From NCBI GenBank assembly GCA_903867985.1, contig CAIPTO010000047.1:1-38358 (forward strand): a stretch of 38,358 nt of DNA, in the 5' to 3' direction. Below, piece after piece: positions 16,463 through 23,579 of this stretch (positions are counted from its first letter, which is position 1; every line of letters starts with the position of its first letter). This stretch comes from an uncultured Elusimicrobia bacterium. Its GTDB lineage: Bacteria > Elusimicrobiota > Elusimicrobia > Elusimicrobiales > UBA9959. Made by a program: the position numbers and the translations under genes. The notes beneath the pieces are model-generated. The model saw only the letters and a program-made list of their open reading frames with translations, ran no database searches and was not told the origin of the DNA.

Positions 16463-17434
16463 ATGAATAAACTGAAAATTGTGTTTTTAGGGACTCCGGA
16501 GATAGCGTGTCCATTTTTGAACCGGATAGCCGCCGACGGCCATTCGGTTTCAGGCGTCATCTCCCAGCCGGACCGTTTGCAGGGGCGCGGGATGAAGCTC
16601 TGCTGTCCCCCCGTCAAAAATAAGGCCGGTGAACTTAAACTTGAAATTTTTCAACCGCGTTCGCATGAGGATCTTGCCTTTATCCTGTCAGAACTCAAGC
16701 CGGACCTTGGAGTCGTGGTCGCCTACGGGCGGATCATAAAAAAAGAGGCCCTTGCCATCGCGCGGCTCGGGTTTATAAACGTTCATTTTTCCCTGCTGCC
16801 GGCGTATCGCGGCGCGGCGCCGCTCCAGTGGGCGCTGATAAAAGGCGAGTCTGTGACCGGCGTTACCGTGTTCTGGCTGGACGAAGGCATGGATACGGGC
16901 CCGGTGTTAGCCTCCAGGGAGGTGCCAGTCTCACGGGACGATTACGCCCCCGAACTTTTTACAAAGACCGCCGGCGCTGGTATTGAACTCTTAAGCGAAT
17001 GTCTGGCGGAAATATCAGCGGGGCGGATAACAAAGACGCCGCAGGCGGGTCAGGCCACGCTCGCGCCCAAGATCAGGCCCGCCGATACCCGTCTGGATTT
17101 TACAGGTACAGCTGCGGACGCCCGAAACCTGGTCCGGGGCCTATCCGCCGGGCCGCGCGCCAGATTCTCTATAGAACTCGGCGGGCGTCCGGCCGATGTA
17201 CAGGTTTTAAGATGTTCGCTGCCCGACGGACGCGGCGCCCGGGCCGCCGGCTTCGGCGTGATAACCGCGATTGAAAGGGAGAAAGGCTTTTATATACAAT
17301 GTAGGGACGGAGAGCTTCTGATAGAAGAAGTTCAGCCGGAAGGAAGAAAGCCTATGAGCGCCCTGGACTTTCTGAACGGCGCCCGCCTCAAGCCCGGCGA
17401 CGCTGCGGGAAATGATAATAGTTCGGGCAAATAA
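16463..17434 (+). CDS. fmt: Methionyl-tRNA formyltransferase
   Basis: Formylates initiator Met-tRNA using 10-formyltetrahydrofolate. The 323-residue protein begins KIVFLGTPEIA, and the catalytic trio is visible as Asn106, His108 (INVHFSLLPAYRGAAP) and Asp144 (LDEGMDTGPVL), matching the E. coli numbering. The C-terminal OB-like domain ends with FLNGARLKPGD. The ATG at 16463 is chosen because homology starts there; an in-frame GTG at 16400 adds an unrelated stretch. No good ribosome site is visible. It is part of the def-fmt-PASTA-rpe run. Confidence 0.96.
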   Translation: MNKLKIVFLGTPEIACPFLNRIAADGHSVSGVISQPDRLQGRGMKLCCPPVKNKAGELKLEIFQPRSHEDLAFILSELKPDLGVVVAYGRIIKKEALAIARLGFINVHFSLLPAYRGAAPLQWALIKGESVTGVTVFWLDEGMDTGPVLASREVPVSRDDYAPELFTKTAGAGIELLSECLAEISAGRITKTPQAGQATLAPKIRPADTRLDFTGTAADARNLVRGLSAGPRARFSIELGGRPADVQVLRCSLPDGRGARAAGFGVITAIEREKGFYIQCRDGELLIEEVQPEGRKPMSALDFLNGARLKPGDAAGNDNSSGK

Positions 17435-17460
17435 GCTGCTGATACGGAGATATCGCGAGC

Positions 17461-18462
17461 ATGAAAGAATTTTTAGACAGGCATTTTTCAAACACGGAAG
17501 AGTCTTTTGTAAATCCCAGTTTTATACTCAAGGTAGGATTAGTAGCTCTGTGCCTTTTCTTTCTGACGTATTTTTTGTTTTCCTGGACCATGGACACCGT
17601 CATCCACAGCAGAAAAGAAGTGATCGTGCCTGACATCCAGGGTAAATCGGCCGCCAACGCGCTTCAGCTTATCAGCGAGAGTGATATGGCTATGAGGATA
17701 GATGGTTACGAATTCAACGATTCGGTTCCCATCGGCACCGTTCTCAGGCAGGCGCCTTCCGCCGGAACTACGGTTCGGGAAGGAAAGATCGTCAAGGTCG
17801 TTTTCAGCCAGGGCGGAGAATCGGTGTTTACGCCCAACCTTATCGGCCTGCCGCTCAGGAACGCTGAACTTCTCCTGCGCCAGCGCTCCCTCCTGCTGGG
17901 TGAGGTCAGCGAGTCTTATTCGCTGAAGGCTGAAAAAGGCACCGTCCTTTCGCAGGAGCCAAAATCGGAGATGAGCGTTTCAAAGAACACCATGGTGACC
18001 GTTGTGGTTTCGGCAGGCAATCCGCCGGCGGGCATAGTCCTGATGCCTGATTTCCGGCAGAAAAAGATAGACGAAACCTATCAATGGGCTTCCGATAATA
18101 AGCTTGAAGTTAAAACCATAGAGGACGCTGGCTCCCTTTTCCCCGGCGGTACCATTATCGATCAGACTCCCCCCTCGGACACCGTTGTTTCCCCCGAATC
18201 AATTATCAGGCTCACGGTGAGCTCGCGCAAGTCTTCGGGCGGACAGGAAGAAAAAGAATTTCATATCCACTATGAGGTGTCCCAGAGCGGTTCACAGCGG
18301 CATATCAGGATAGTGGCTGTCAGCAAGCAGGGAGACCGTGAGATCTTTAACGGGCTCAGGGATCCGGGTTCTAAGATAGACCTTACGGTGCCCTACGGCG
18401 GCGCCGATAAGATCAGAATTTTCATCAACGGCATACTGGTGGAAGAACGCGAAGTGAAGTAG
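17461..18462 (+). CDS. Membrane-anchored triple-PASTA protein without kinase domain
   Basis: The 333-residue protein has one membrane span (about 24-43) and three PASTA repeats: about 52-119 (VIVPDIQGKSAANALQLI), 122-190 (VFTPNLIGLPLRNAELLL) and 195-260 (VLMPDFRQKKIDETYQWA). A C-terminal beta-rich tail follows (about 265-333). PASTA domains bind muropeptides or uncrosslinked peptidoglycan and normally decorate Ser/Thr kinases or penicillin-binding proteins. Here no kinase or transpeptidase domain is present, so the likely role is a periplasmic cell-wall sensor or adaptor. GGAGATATC precedes the ATG. It lies between fmt and rpe; rpe, PASTA and kinase genes often occur together in bacteria. Confidence 0.85.
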   Translation: MKEFLDRHFSNTEESFVNPSFILKVGLVALCLFFLTYFLFSWTMDTVIHSRKEVIVPDIQGKSAANALQLISESDMAMRIDGYEFNDSVPIGTVLRQAPSAGTTVREGKIVKVVFSQGGESVFTPNLIGLPLRNAELLLRQRSLLLGEVSESYSLKAEKGTVLSQEPKSEMSVSKNTMVTVVVSAGNPPAGIVLMPDFRQKKIDETYQWASDNKLEVKTIEDAGSLFPGGTIIDQTPPSDTVVSPESIIRLTVSSRKSSGGQEEKEFHIHYEVSQSGSQRHIRIVAVSKQGDREIFNGLRDPGSKIDLTVPYGGADKIRIFINGILVEEREVK

Positions 18463-18499
18463 AGGAACGGAGACTCCTTGCTGGCGGATAATTTCAGCG

Positions 18500-19201
18500 A
18501 TGAATAAAAATAAAATCATTCCGGCGCCAGATGGACGGCCGTGCATCGTGCCTTCGGTGCTCTCGGCCGATTTCTCCTGCCTTAAAAAAAGCCTGCGGGG
18601 CCTGGAGCGCCAAGCCGGCTGGGTACAGCTGGATGTGATGGACGGCCATTTCGTGCCGAACCTCAGTTTCGGTCCACATGTAGCGTCCGGCCTGGCGGCC
18701 GCGACTCCGCTGGCCCTGGACGCGCACCTTATGGTAGAGCGCCCCGGCATGTTTATACAACCTTTCGCGCGCGCCGGAGTCAGTCTTATAACGGTGCACC
18801 AGGAGGCGGAGGACGATATAGGCGCATGCCTTAAAAAAATACGCTCGCTGGGTCTGAAAGCCGGTCTCGCGCTGCGGCCCAAAACCCCCCTTTCCCGCGC
18901 TTTAAAGTATCTCGGGCGCGTGGACTTGCTGCTCCTTATGACGGTGGAGCCGGGCTTCGGCGGCCAGTCTTTCATGCCGGGTATCCTGTCAAAAATTTCC
19001 GAGGCGCGCCGCGCAATAGCCGGACTCGGCCGGCCCGTGTGGCTGCAGGTGGACGGCGGCATTAACGAGGATACCGCGCCGTTGGCCGCGCGGGCAGGGG
19101 CTGATTCCCTTGTCATGGGAAAAGCCGTTTTTTCAAATCCCGATCCATCCGGGTTCGTTAGAAAGCTGAACGCCAGGCTTAAAGGGAAACAACTTTTATG
19201 A
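18500..19201 (+). CDS. rpe: Ribulose-phosphate 3-epimerase
   Basis: Interconverts ribulose 5-phosphate and xylulose 5-phosphate in the pentose phosphate pathway. The TIM-barrel motifs are complete: PSVLSADFSCL, VQLDVMDGHFVPNLSFGP, DAHLMVERP, MTVEPGFGGQSF, LQVDGGI and the phosphate-binding end GADSLVMGKAVF. The length of 233 is slightly long because of the N-terminal extension (NKNKIIPAPDGRP). The stop overlaps the ATG of the next gene by 4 nt (ATGA), so the two are coupled. Confidence 0.95.
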   Translation: MNKNKIIPAPDGRPCIVPSVLSADFSCLKKSLRGLERQAGWVQLDVMDGHFVPNLSFGPHVASGLAAATPLALDAHLMVERPGMFIQPFARAGVSLITVHQEAEDDIGACLKKIRSLGLKAGLALRPKTPLSRALKYLGRVDLLLLMTVEPGFGGQSFMPGILSKISEARRAIAGLGRPVWLQVDGGINEDTAPLAARAGADSLVMGKAVFSNPDPSGFVRKLNARLKGKQLL

Positions 19202-19572
19202 GAAAAAAAATACTTATTGTCGAGGATGAGGAACTGATAGCTCAAGTGCTCCGTATACGCCTTGAAAACCATGGCTATGAAGTTGTCATAGCTCACGACG
19301 GCGAGCAGGGGCTCAATATGGTCACGAAAGAGCACCCCGACCTCGCCATTTTGGATATCGGCCTCCCCCTCATGGACGGGAACAGCCTTCGTAAACTTAT
19401 CAAAAGCTCCCCGGCCACCAAGAACGTGAAGATAATAATGCTTACGGGGCATGCGTTTGCCGGCGAGACGACGCCCGCGGGCCATTCAGCGGCGGAGATC
19501 TATATACGCAAGCCTTTTGAATGGCAGCATCTACTCGGCCATGTCAATAAGATCTTAGGTCAAACCGCCTGA
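19198..19572 (+). CDS. Stand-alone receiver domain protein (CheY-like)
   Basis: A 124-residue single-domain response regulator. The acidic pocket is Glu9-Asp10, the phosphoacceptor is Asp53 (LAILDIGLP), and Thr83 and Lys105 complete the active site (MLTG and IRKP). No output domain is present, so it must act by protein contact. The start overlaps rpe by 4 nt. No histidine kinase is nearby; the only one in the window is at 36561 and already has an adjacent regulator. Confidence 0.9.
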   Translation: MRKKILIVEDEELIAQVLRIRLENHGYEVVIAHDGEQGLNMVTKEHPDLAILDIGLPLMDGNSLRKLIKSSPATKNVKIIMLTGHAFAGETTPAGHSAAEIYIRKPFEWQHLLGHVNKILGQTA

Positions 19573-19611
19573 AAACCGGTTGACGCGCGTGTTAGTCCGG
19601 CCGAAATATCG

Positions 19612-19652
19612 TATAATATACTCACTACTCAGGTTGACGCGCCTGTATCCTG
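19612..19652 (+). promoter_or_regulatory. rpsP promoter -10 and leader stem-loop
   Basis: TATAAT at 19612-19617 is followed by a leader of about 90 nt to rpsP. A stem CTCAGG/CCTGAG (19628-19633 with 19649-19654) encloses about 15 nt. The word TTGACGCGC occurs twice (19580 and 19634); the first copy is too far (26 bp) from the -10 to be an ordinary -35. The leader stem could be a ribosomal-protein control site; that is inference. Confidence 0.4.
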
Positions 19653-19714
19653 AGCGGTGACGCTTTCAGAAAATTTCATCTTGTGATGATTCCAGTCAGC
19701 TTAGGAGGACGAGT

Positions 19715-19987
19715 ATGGCAGTTGTTTTAAGACTTCAGAGAATCGGCAAAAGAACCCAGCCGCATTACCGGATCGTGGCGATAGAAAAGACCCGCGGCCC
19801 GCACGGCGCCCCGCTTGAAATTATCGGGCATTATAATCCGAAAGCGGAAAAGGATACTGAAAAGGTCTCTTTTGACATGCCGAAGCTTGACCGCTGGGTC
19901 AAAGACGGCGCGAAGGCTTCCGACACCCTCGGTTCCCTGATCGCCAAGGCCAAGAAAGCCCAAAAGACCGAACAGGTCCAGAAATAA
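19715..19987 (+). CDS. rpsP: 30S ribosomal protein S16
   Basis: S16 binds 16S rRNA early in small-subunit assembly. The 90-residue protein shows the family start VVLRLQRIGKRTQPHYRIV, GPHGAPLEIIGHYNP and DRWVKDGAKASDTL. The ribosome site is strong (TAGGAGGACG). It heads the rpsP-khpA-trmD-rplS group. Confidence 0.98.
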   Translation: MAVVLRLQRIGKRTQPHYRIVAIEKTRGPHGAPLEIIGHYNPKAEKDTEKVSFDMPKLDRWVKDGAKASDTLGSLIAKAKKAQKTEQVQK

Positions 19988-20003
19988 GAGGCCGGGAAAG
20001 AAT

Positions 20004-20231
20004 ATGAAAGACGTCCTGGTTTATCTGATAAATTCTTTAGTCGACGAGCCCGGTGCGGCCAAGCTGTCCACGAATGAGGACGGCAATGTCGTGCGGTTCA
20101 GGCTTACAGTGGCTCCGTCGGACCGCGGCAAGATAATCGGCAAGGAAGGCCGGGTGGTTAAATCCATCAGGACCATTCTGCAGGCTTCCGCCGCCAAAAG
20201 CAATAAAAAGGTATTTTTAGACATAATTTAG
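20004..20231 (+). CDS. khpA: KH-domain RNA-binding protein
   Basis: A 75-residue single KH domain protein of the KhpA/YlqC type with the RNA-binding GxxG loop in RGKIIGKEGRVVKSIR. Homologues bind RNA, often with KhpB, and affect cell division and envelope growth in Gram-positive bacteria. It lies between rpsP and trmD, 16 nt after rpsP, which is the usual position. Confidence 0.92.
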   Translation: MKDVLVYLINSLVDEPGAAKLSTNEDGNVVRFRLTVAPSDRGKIIGKEGRVVKSIRTILQASAAKSNKKVFLDII

Positions 20232-20237
20232 TTCTCT

Positions 20238-20918
20238 ATGCGCATCGATGTCGTAACGCTGTTCCCTTCAATGGTTGACGCACCTCTCTCCGAGAGCATT
20301 GTTGGAAGGGCCCGGGAAGCGGGGCGTCTTAAGTTGGGCTTCTCCAATCCCAGGGATTTTGCCGAAGACCGGCACAAGACGGTGGATGACAAGCCTTACG
20401 GCGGCGGAACCGGCATGGTCATGATGGCCGAGCCGATCTACAAAGCCCTTAAAAAAGTGGCAAAAAAGGGTTCGCACGTTATAATCCTCACGCCAAAAGG
20501 CGAAAGGTTCGATCAGCGGATGGCGCTTAAACTGGCCGCTAAGAAGCACCTGGTGTTCATCTGCGGGCATTATGAAGGGATTGATGAACGGGTGAACAGT
20601 TTCGCTGATCAGGAACTGTCAGTAGGGGATTATGTTCTGACCGGCGGTGAACCGGCGGCGGTCGTGATAATAGACGCCGTCGCCAGATTGCTGCCCGGAG
20701 TGCTCAAAAAAGAGGACGCCACGGTCAACGAGACTTTTACCGAGGGGCTGCTTGAAGCCCCGCATTACACCAGACCCGGAGTCTGGCGCAGGATGAAGGT
20801 GCCGGAAGTTCTTTTGGGCGGCAATCATAAGAAGATTGCCGAGTGGCGCAGCTCCGCCGCCAGGGATCTGACCGGCAGAAAGCGTCCCGATTTATTGGAA
20901 TCGAAGCGTAAATCGTGA
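20238..20918 (+). CDS. trmD: tRNA (guanine-37-N1)-methyltransferase
   Basis: TrmD methylates G37 of tRNAs that read CNN codons, preventing frameshifts, using S-adenosylmethionine in a trefoil-knot fold. Motifs are DDKPYGGGTGMVMM, CGHYEGIDERV and DYVLTGGEPAAVVIIDA. At 226 residues the C-terminal domain is complete but ends abruptly. Its last residues (SKRKS) and the TGA lie in the adjacent 7-nt tandem array. It starts only 6 nt after khpA, so the usual rimM gene between them is absent. Confidence 0.97.
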   Translation: MRIDVVTLFPSMVDAPLSESIVGRAREAGRLKLGFSNPRDFAEDRHKTVDDKPYGGGTGMVMMAEPIYKALKKVAKKGSHVIILTPKGERFDQRMALKLAAKKHLVFICGHYEGIDERVNSFADQELSVGDYVLTGGEPAAVVIIDAVARLLPGVLKKEDATVNETFTEGLLEAPHYTRPGVWRRMKVPEVLLGGNHKKIAEWRSSAARDLTGRKRPDLLESKRKS

Positions 20919-20985
20919 AGCGGAAAGAGTTGGTTGATTTGTGCCATGACGTTTTACGGCTTACGCTTTCCGTTTTACGATGAGT
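20902..20985. repeat. 7-nt tandem array overlapping the trmD stop
   Basis: Twelve consecutive heptamers run through 20902-20985 in one phase. The left half has CGTAAAT, CGTGAAG and CGGAAAG. The right half has the inverse type, GTTTTAC (951 and 972), GGCTTAC and GCTTTCC. The trmD stop TGA is in the third unit. The two halves could pair as a stem. Confidence 0.82.
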
Positions 20986-21006
20986 GAGCAAATAAATGGA
21001 GGAAGT

Positions 21007-21414
21007 ATGAAGAACATAGAAGCGCAGCTCGGGATGAAGAATGAAAAATTTGATTTCAGGACCGGCGATACTATAAAGGTATTCACCAAGGTCGTTGAAG
21101 GCGACAGCGAACGCGTCCAGGTTTTCGACGGCGTGCTTATGGGCAGGAGAGGTTCGGGCATTTCCGAATCTTTTACCGTGCGCAAGATTTCATACGGCGT
21201 GGGCGTGGAAAGGGTATTCCCCGTGCATTCCCCCCGCATCGACAAAATAGAACTGGTAAAAACCGGCAAAGTCCGCCGCGCCAAGATCTATTATCTCCGC
21301 GAACTCTCAGGCAAGTCAGCCAGACTTGAAGAAAAGACCGAGGCGCTGGAAGGATCGGTAGCCGCGCCCGCGGCCCCCGCTTCGGTCCAGACCCCGGCTG
21401 CCGGGAGCAAGTAA
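21007..21414 (+). CDS. rplS: 50S ribosomal protein L19
   Basis: L19 lies at the 30S-50S interface. The 135-residue protein has [36 protein letters not shown] and [31 protein letters not shown]. An Ala/Pro-rich tail (about 115-135) extends beyond the usual end. The ATG at 21007 is chosen for the TGGAGGAAG site upstream; an in-frame ATG at 20980 would lie inside the repeat array. Confidence 0.97.
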   Translation: MKNIEAQLGMKNEKFDFRTGDTIKVFTKVVEGDSERVQVFDGVLMGRRGSGISESFTVRKISYGVGVERVFPVHSPRIDKIELVKTGKVRRAKIYYLRELSGKSARLEEKTEALEGSVAAPAAPASVQTPAAGSK

Positions 21415-21420
21415 AAGGAG

Positions 21421-21506
21421 AGGCTGTCAGGCTGAAGGCTGAAGGTTTTTAAGTGTGACTTTTTAGTTCGCTTCCCTTCAGCCGGCCTTTCTTCAGCCTA
21501 TCAGCC
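21421..21506. repeat. 7-nt tandem array with inverted arms (GGCTGAA type)
   Basis: AGGCTGTC followed by two AGGCTGA units (21421-21442) is mirrored by TTCAGCC, CTTCAGCC and ATCAGCC near 21476-21506. The arms can pair imperfectly around an AT-rich centre of about 30 nt. It fills the whole gap between rplS and rnhB, so rnhB has no separate ribosome site. Confidence 0.8.
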
Positions 21507-21508
21507 TT

Positions 21509-22162
21509 GTGCCACTTTCAAAATTCGACCTCTCTGTTATCGAACGAAGCGCCCCGGCTTACCTCATAGGAGTTGATGAAGCCGGCAGAGGCCCTTTGGC
21601 GGGCCCTGTAACTGCAGCCGCGGCCTTTATCCCCCTCACCGCCTATCCGCACCTCAAAGAAGTGAACGACAGCAAGAAACTGAGCGAAAAAAAACGCGAG
21701 GCCCTGCTTGCCGTAATGCGCTCCTCCGGGGTTCGGTTTGGTTTCGGCTTCGCCTCGCCCAGGCAAATAGACGGGCTGAATATTCTTAACGCCACCTTTA
21801 CCGCTATGGCCTCCGCGGTAGGCCGTCTTACCTCGGCATTGGGCGCCCTGGAATCTGACACCCTGATCATGGTGGACGGGCCGCATAAGATACGCGGCCT
21901 TGCCTTCTCTCAGGAAACGGTTGTTGGCGGAGACGCCAGATCCCTCTCCATCGCGGCAGCCAGCATATTCGCCAAGGTGGTCAGAGACCGCTGGATGCTG
22001 GCGCTGGACCACCGTTGGCCCGGTTATGATTTTTCCGGGCACAAGGGCTACGGCACTAAGGCCCACATGGCTTTTCTCAACAGCCTGGGCCCTTGTCCCG
22101 AACACAGGCGGAGTTTCGCCCCGGTGCGCAAAGCCCTTGAATCGCGCACGGGGGCGGCGTGA
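21509..22162 (+). CDS. rnhB: Ribonuclease HII
   Basis: RNase HII cuts RNA in RNA-DNA hybrids and removes single ribonucleotides from DNA. The catalytic Asp23-Glu24 lie in GVDEAGRGPLAGPV; the further acidic residues lie in MVDGPHKI and ALDHRWP, with SLSIAAASIFAKVVRDRWM and HKGYGTKAH as the other conserved blocks. The length of 217 is normal. The GTG at 21509 is used because no ATG precedes the motif; the upstream array supplies no clear Shine-Dalgarno. It overlaps yraN by 4 nt (GTGA). Confidence 0.95.
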   Translation: MPLSKFDLSVIERSAPAYLIGVDEAGRGPLAGPVTAAAAFIPLTAYPHLKEVNDSKKLSEKKREALLAVMRSSGVRFGFGFASPRQIDGLNILNATFTAMASAVGRLTSALGALESDTLIMVDGPHKIRGLAFSQETVVGGDARSLSIAAASIFAKVVRDRWMLALDHRWPGYDFSGHKGYGTKAHMAFLNSLGPCPEHRRSFAPVRKALESRTGAA

Positions 22163-22521
22163 GTTCCGACGCCGGCATCCTGGCTGAGGATAAGGCGGCA
22201 GAATATTTAAAGACCCTCGGCTACAGGATACTTGACCGCCGCTGGGCCTGTGCCCTGGGTGAACTGGACGTAGTGGCTTCTGATCGCGGCACGCTGGTTT
22301 TTGTGGAAGTAAGGGCCCGCGCCTCATCCTCATACGGTTCGCCGGCTGAGACGGTTACAAAAGCCAAGCAGAAAAAGGTGATAAAGGCCGCTCTGGTCTA
22401 TATTAAAGCGAAGGCCATAAAACCGGAAGCCCTGAGATTTGATGTGATAGGTTTTTCCGGAGTCGGTGCTGAGCCGGAACATATCATAAACGCTTTTCAG
22501 GCGGACGGATATACATATTAG
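22159..22521 (+). CDS. yraN: UPF0102 family protein YraN (endonuclease-like fold)
   Basis: A 120-residue member of UPF0102, which has a restriction-endonuclease-like fold and unclear function. The motif GELDVVASDRGTLVFVEVRAR holds the conserved Glu, Asp and ExR residues. The start GTG overlaps the rnhB stop, and the rnhB-yraN pairing is common in bacteria. Its TAG stop falls at the left edge of the 8-nt array that follows. Confidence 0.9.
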   Translation: MSSDAGILAEDKAAEYLKTLGYRILDRRWACALGELDVVASDRGTLVFVEVRARASSSYGSPAETVTKAKQKKVIKAALVYIKAKAIKPEALRFDVIGFSGVGAEPEHIINAFQADGYTY

Positions 22522-22624
22522 AGGATTGGAGGATTAGAAGATCAGAGGACTAGCCGGATCCAAAGAAGAGCTGTAACGTTGCTGCCGATCCCAATCCTCC
22601 GGTCTTTTGATCATCCGATCATGG
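22522..22624. repeat. 8-nt tandem array with inverted arms
   Basis: AGGATTGG, AGGATTAG, AAGATCAG and AGGACTAG run from 22522 to 22553. The inverse words AATCCTCC, GGTCTTTT and GATCATCC occupy 22593-22616. The centre is about 40 nt and, unlike 15735, the phase is not kept. It lies between yraN and the PNP gene. Confidence 0.82.
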
Positions 22625-22632
22625 AGATTTTT

Positions 22633-23469
22633 ATGAACCCCGGAAATCCTGTGATTAACGTCTCAAAGACCGCGGCCTGGCTTAAGGCCCGGACTCGCAA
22701 ATTTAAACCTGTCGCTGCAATAATTGCCGGCAGCGGCCTGGCCAATTCTCTGCCCGAACTGACGGATAAGATATCTATACCTTATTCAGCCATCCCCAAC
22801 TTTCCCCGGACCACCGTAAAAGGTCACGCCGGAGAATTGGTGTTCGGCCGGCTGCGCGGCAAGGATGTCGTTATCATGCGCGGCCGCTTCCATTATTATG
22901 AGGGCCGTCCCCTCAGTTTTATCGCCTTCCCTGTGCGCGTGCTGGGGCTTTTGGGCGTAAAGACGCTTATCGTTACCGCGGCTGTCGGGTCCCTGAAGCC
23001 TTCCCTGCGGCCGGGAGATTTTCTGATCCTGAAGGATCACATCAATTTTATGGGCGCCAATCCTCTTATGGGAAACTACGATCCGCTTTTCGGCGATATG
23101 TTCCCGGACATGAATGAGCCCTACGACGCGGCCCTGCGTCGGGAAGCTCTCTCGGCCGCCCGCAAAGTGAAAGTACGGGCCAGCGAAGGCGTATACCTCG
23201 CGGTGACAGGGCCCTCCTATGAAACCCCTACTGAGGTCAAAGTATACCGGATGCTCGGCGGGTCAGTGGCCGGAATGTCAGTAGTGCCCGAGGTTATCGC
23301 GGCCCGCCAGCTTAAGATGAAAGTGCTTGGCGTGTGCTGGATCTCCAATTTCACCAGCGGCATCTCCAGGGAGATACTGGACCATGACGACGTGCTCAAA
23401 CTGGGCGAGAAAGTTTCTGTTAAAATGAAAGCCCTGCTGGAAACGGTTTTAAAGTCTGATAAAGTGTAA
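22633..23469 (+). CDS. Purine-nucleoside phosphorylase (trimeric class)
   Basis: Splits purine nucleosides with phosphate to base and ribose 1-phosphate. The 278-residue protein has IAGSGLANSL (phosphate loop), FPRTTVKGHAGELVFG, GRFHYYEG and SYETPTE with Glu201. Asn239 in CWISNF marks a preference for 6-oxopurines rather than 6-aminopurines. One usual block (TNAAGG) reads VTAAVGS here, closer to MTA-phosphorylase style, so the exact substrate is less sure. The ATG at 22633 is chosen because GGAG lies 6 nt upstream and family homology follows. It heads a salvage set with the next two genes. Confidence 0.9.
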   Translation: MNPGNPVINVSKTAAWLKARTRKFKPVAAIIAGSGLANSLPELTDKISIPYSAIPNFPRTTVKGHAGELVFGRLRGKDVVIMRGRFHYYEGRPLSFIAFPVRVLGLLGVKTLIVTAAVGSLKPSLRPGDFLILKDHINFMGANPLMGNYDPLFGDMFPDMNEPYDAALRREALSAARKVKVRASEGVYLAVTGPSYETPTEVKVYRMLGGSVAGMSVVPEVIAARQLKMKVLGVCWISNFTSGISREILDHDDVLKLGEKVSVKMKALLETVLKSDKV

Positions 23470-23474
23470 TGGAC

Positions 23475-23565
23475 AAGTAGTAAGTGATAAGTAATAAGTG
23501 GTAAGTGGTTAGTAACTAAAAACTTAAAACTTGGCGCTTAATCCTTAATCCTTGACCCTTTTGTC
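23475..23565. repeat. 13 consecutive heptamers between PNP and pyrimidine-nucleoside phosphorylase genes
   Basis: Units AAGTAGT, AAGTGAT, AAGTAAT and AAGTGGT (twice) begin at 23475. The same 7-nt phase continues through TAAAAAC and TTAAAAC to TTAATCC (twice) and TTGACCC, ending near 23565. The second half is roughly the inverse of the first. The array fills almost the entire gap. Confidence 0.85.
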
Positions 23566-23579
23566 ACGCGAGGAATAAT

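Noticed and set aside
19580-19617. TTGACG and TATAAT as a standard sigma-70 promoter for rpsP
   Set aside because: The spacer is 26 bp, too long for a normal promoter; only the -10 was kept.
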